64,000 nucleotides of DNA from contig JBGAHD010000002.1 in the NCBI GenBank assembly GCA_044226395.1, forward strand, positions 744,001 through 808,000. The letters run 5' to 3'. The position numbers were made by a program, and so were the translations under genes. This DNA is from JBGAHD01 sp044226395 (GTDB lineage: Bacteria > Pseudomonadota > Gammaproteobacteria > Xanthomonadales > Ahniellaceae). Under the pieces are notes generated by a model that was given only the letters and a program-made list of their open reading frames with translations, had not been told where the DNA came from and made no database searches. Every line of letters begins with the position of its first letter. Position 1 is the stretch's first letter. Below, piece by piece: positions 62,604 to 64,000 of this stretch.

Positions 62604-64000
62604 ATGAGCGATCAATACGATTCAAGCAATATCAGAGTCTTAAAGGGTCTTGAGGCGGTCCGTAAGCGCCCAGGCATGTACATCGGCGACACCGATGACG
62701 GCACGGGCCTGCACCACATGGTGTTCGAAGTCGTCGACAACGCGATCGACGAGGCTTTGGCAGGGCATTGCGACCACGTCATCACCACCATCCATCTCGA
62801 TGGCTCGGTCTCGGTCAGCGACAACGGTCGCGGTATCCCGGTCGACATCCACCCCGAGGAAGGGCGGTCCGCTGCCGAGGTCATCATGACCATCCTGCAC
62901 GCGGGCGGTAAGTTCGACGACAACTCGTACAAGGTGTCGGGCGGCCTTCACGGCGTCGGCGTGTCCGTGGTCAACGCGCTGAGCGAGCACCTGTGGCTCG
63001 ACATCTGGCGCGATGGCGCGCACTACCAGCAGGAATACGCCCTCGGCGATCCCCAGTACGCGCTCAAGCGGATGGAGCCCTCGACCCGCCGCGGCACCCA
63101 GGTTCGCTTCAAGCCCAGCACCGCGATTTTCACCGACGTCGAGTTCCACTACGACATCCTGGCCAAGCGGCTGCGCGAGCTCGCCTTCCTCAACTCGGGC
63201 GTCAAGATCGAACTGATCGACGAGCGCGCCGAGGACCGTCGCGATCTGTTCCAGTACGAAGGCGGCATCCGCTCCTTCGTCGAGCATTTGTCCCAGCTGC
63301 GCACGCCGCTGCATCCGAGCGTGATTACCTTTTCGGGCACGCATGAAAACGTGCAGGTCGAAGTGGCGATGCAGTGGACCGACGCCTACGAAGAGCGGAT
63401 GTTCTGCTTCACCAACAACATCCCGCAAAAAGACGGCGGCACGCACTTGGCCGGCTTCCGCGGCGCGTTGACGCGCATGCTCGGCGGCTACATCGAAAAG
63501 TCGCCCGTGCTCAAGAACGCCAAGATCGCGCTCTCCGGCGACGACATGCGCGAGGGCATGATCGCGGTCCTCTCGGTCAAGGTCCCGGACCCAAAGTTCT
63601 CGTCGCAGACCAAGGACAAGCTGGTCTCCTCGGAAGTGAAGTCGGCGGTCGAATCCGTCGTCGCCGAGCGACTCGAGGAATTCCTGCTCGAACATCCCAA
63701 CGAAGCCCGCGCCATCACCGAAAAGGTGGTCGAGGCCGCGCGCGCCCGCGAAGCCGCGCGCAAGGCGCGCGAACTCACTCGCCGCAAGGGCGCGCTCGAC
63801 ATCGCGGGCCTGCCCGGCAAGCTCGCCGATTGCCAGGAACGCGATCCGGCGCTGAGCGAGCTGTTCCTGGTCGAGGGTGACTCGGCCGGTGGTTCGGCCA
63901 AGCAGGGCCGCAATCGCAAATATCAGGCCATCCTGCCCCTCAAGGGCAAGATCCTGAATGTCGAAAAAGCTAGGTTTGACAAGATGTTATCGTCGGCCGA
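62604..64000 (+). CDS. gyrB: DNA gyrase subunit B, 3' end outside window
   Basis: N-terminal ~465 residues of the gyrase ATPase subunit. GHKL ATP-binding motifs E-V-V-D-N-A-I-D-E, D-N-G-R-G-I-P and G-G-L-H-G-V-G-V-S are all present, followed by the transducer domain and the Toprim E-G-D-S-A-G-G-S-A. The frame is open to the window end, so the C-terminal part is missing only by truncation. Gyrase introduces negative supercoils. It has its own promoter-like element after recF. Confidence 0.98.
   Translation, partial: MSDQYDSSNIRVLKGLEAVRKRPGMYIGDTDDGTGLHHMVFEVVDNAIDEALAGHCDHVITTIHLDGSVSVSDNGRGIPVDIHPEEGRSAAEVIMTILHAGGKFDDNSYKVSGGLHGVGVSVVNALSEHLWLDIWRDGAHYQQEYALGDPQYALKRMEPSTRRGTQVRFKPSTAIFTDVEFHYDILAKRLRELAFLNSGVKIELIDERAEDRRDLFQYEGGIRSFVEHLSQLRTPLHPSVITFSGTHENVQVEVAMQWTDAYEERMFCFTNNIPQKDGGTHLAGFRGALTRMLGGYIEKSPVLKNAKIALSGDDMREGMIAVLSVKVPDPKFSSQTKDKLVSSEVKSAVESVVAERLEEFLLEHPNEARAITEKVVEAARAREAARKARELTRRKGALDIAGLPGKLADCQERDPALSELFLVEGDSAGGSAKQGRNRKYQAILPLKGKILNVEKARFDKMLSSA

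Noticed and set aside
1..64000. tRNA, rRNA, CRISPR or insertion sequence
   Set aside because: No T-arm/anticodon patterns, no spaced direct repeats, no transposase and no terminal repeats were seen on either strand.

Overview
The window looks like chromosomal DNA of a high-GC gammaproteobacterium, most likely of the Xanthomonadales/Lysobacterales. This placement rests on gene order and protein features (mnmE-yidC-rnpA-rpmH-dnaA-dnaN-recF-gyrB at the right end, FimT-PilV-PilW-PilX-PilE minor pilins, YcgL, PlpD-like patatin, an ECF sigma factor beside Hanks kinase-TPR proteins). No database search was possible. The right end is the replication-origin region. No rRNA, tRNA, CRISPR array or insertion sequence was found. 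Coding density is high; the only gene-free stretch above 300 bases is 17773-18199, the leader of the Tad locus.

Layout. 1-4 kb: end of an EAL (c-di-GMP phosphodiesterase) protein, an OmpR-type response regulator, and a type Vd secreted patatin. 4-9 kb: a GlsB/YeaQ-type membrane protein, a tricorn-like S41 protease, a secreted protein with a CTERM-like tail, and a YcgL protein. 9-18 kb: a membrane-anchored ankyrin protein, a GT2 glycosyltransferase, a von Willebrand A protein, and a fused MFS/spermidine-synthase-like protein closed by a clear terminator.

18-30 kb: one long Flp/Tad pilus locus: flp pilin, TadG-like protein, TadE-like pseudopilin, a secreted unknown, a 62-residue prepilin-like protein, CpaB, secretin, an FHA-TadA fusion ATPase, TadB, TadC, a DUF192 protein, a TadD-like lipoprotein and TadE. 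Many genes overlap by a few bases. No prepilin peptidase and no TadZ/CpaE are present. The leader upstream of flp holds several strong hairpins, two of which compete for the same bases, and a very stable hairpin separates flp from the rest.

30-45 kb: a sulfotransferase-like protein, a KefB/C-type antiporter, HrpB helicase, a secreted unknown, TatD, a DUF2167 protein, a YadGH-type ABC exporter, ferredoxin-NADP reductase, a secreted alpha/beta hydrolase and a NatAB-type ABC exporter. 45-51 kb: an ECF sigma factor of the kinase-linked type converges on two paralogous membrane Hanks kinases with TPR sensor domains. 51-54.5 kb: a type IV minor-pilin operon that lacks pilY1.

54.8-64 kb: mnmE, yidC, rnpA and rpmH on the minus strand and dnaA, dnaN, recF and gyrB (cut by the window end) on the plus strand. 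DnaA boxes and an AT-rich tract lie between dnaA and dnaN (candidate oriC). Two identical parS-like palindromes lie inside recF.

Links between the parts are inference: the FHA domain on the pilus ATPase would read phosphothreonine, and two candidate Thr kinases lie 19-25 kb away. The Tad locus may borrow a type IV prepilin peptidase encoded elsewhere.
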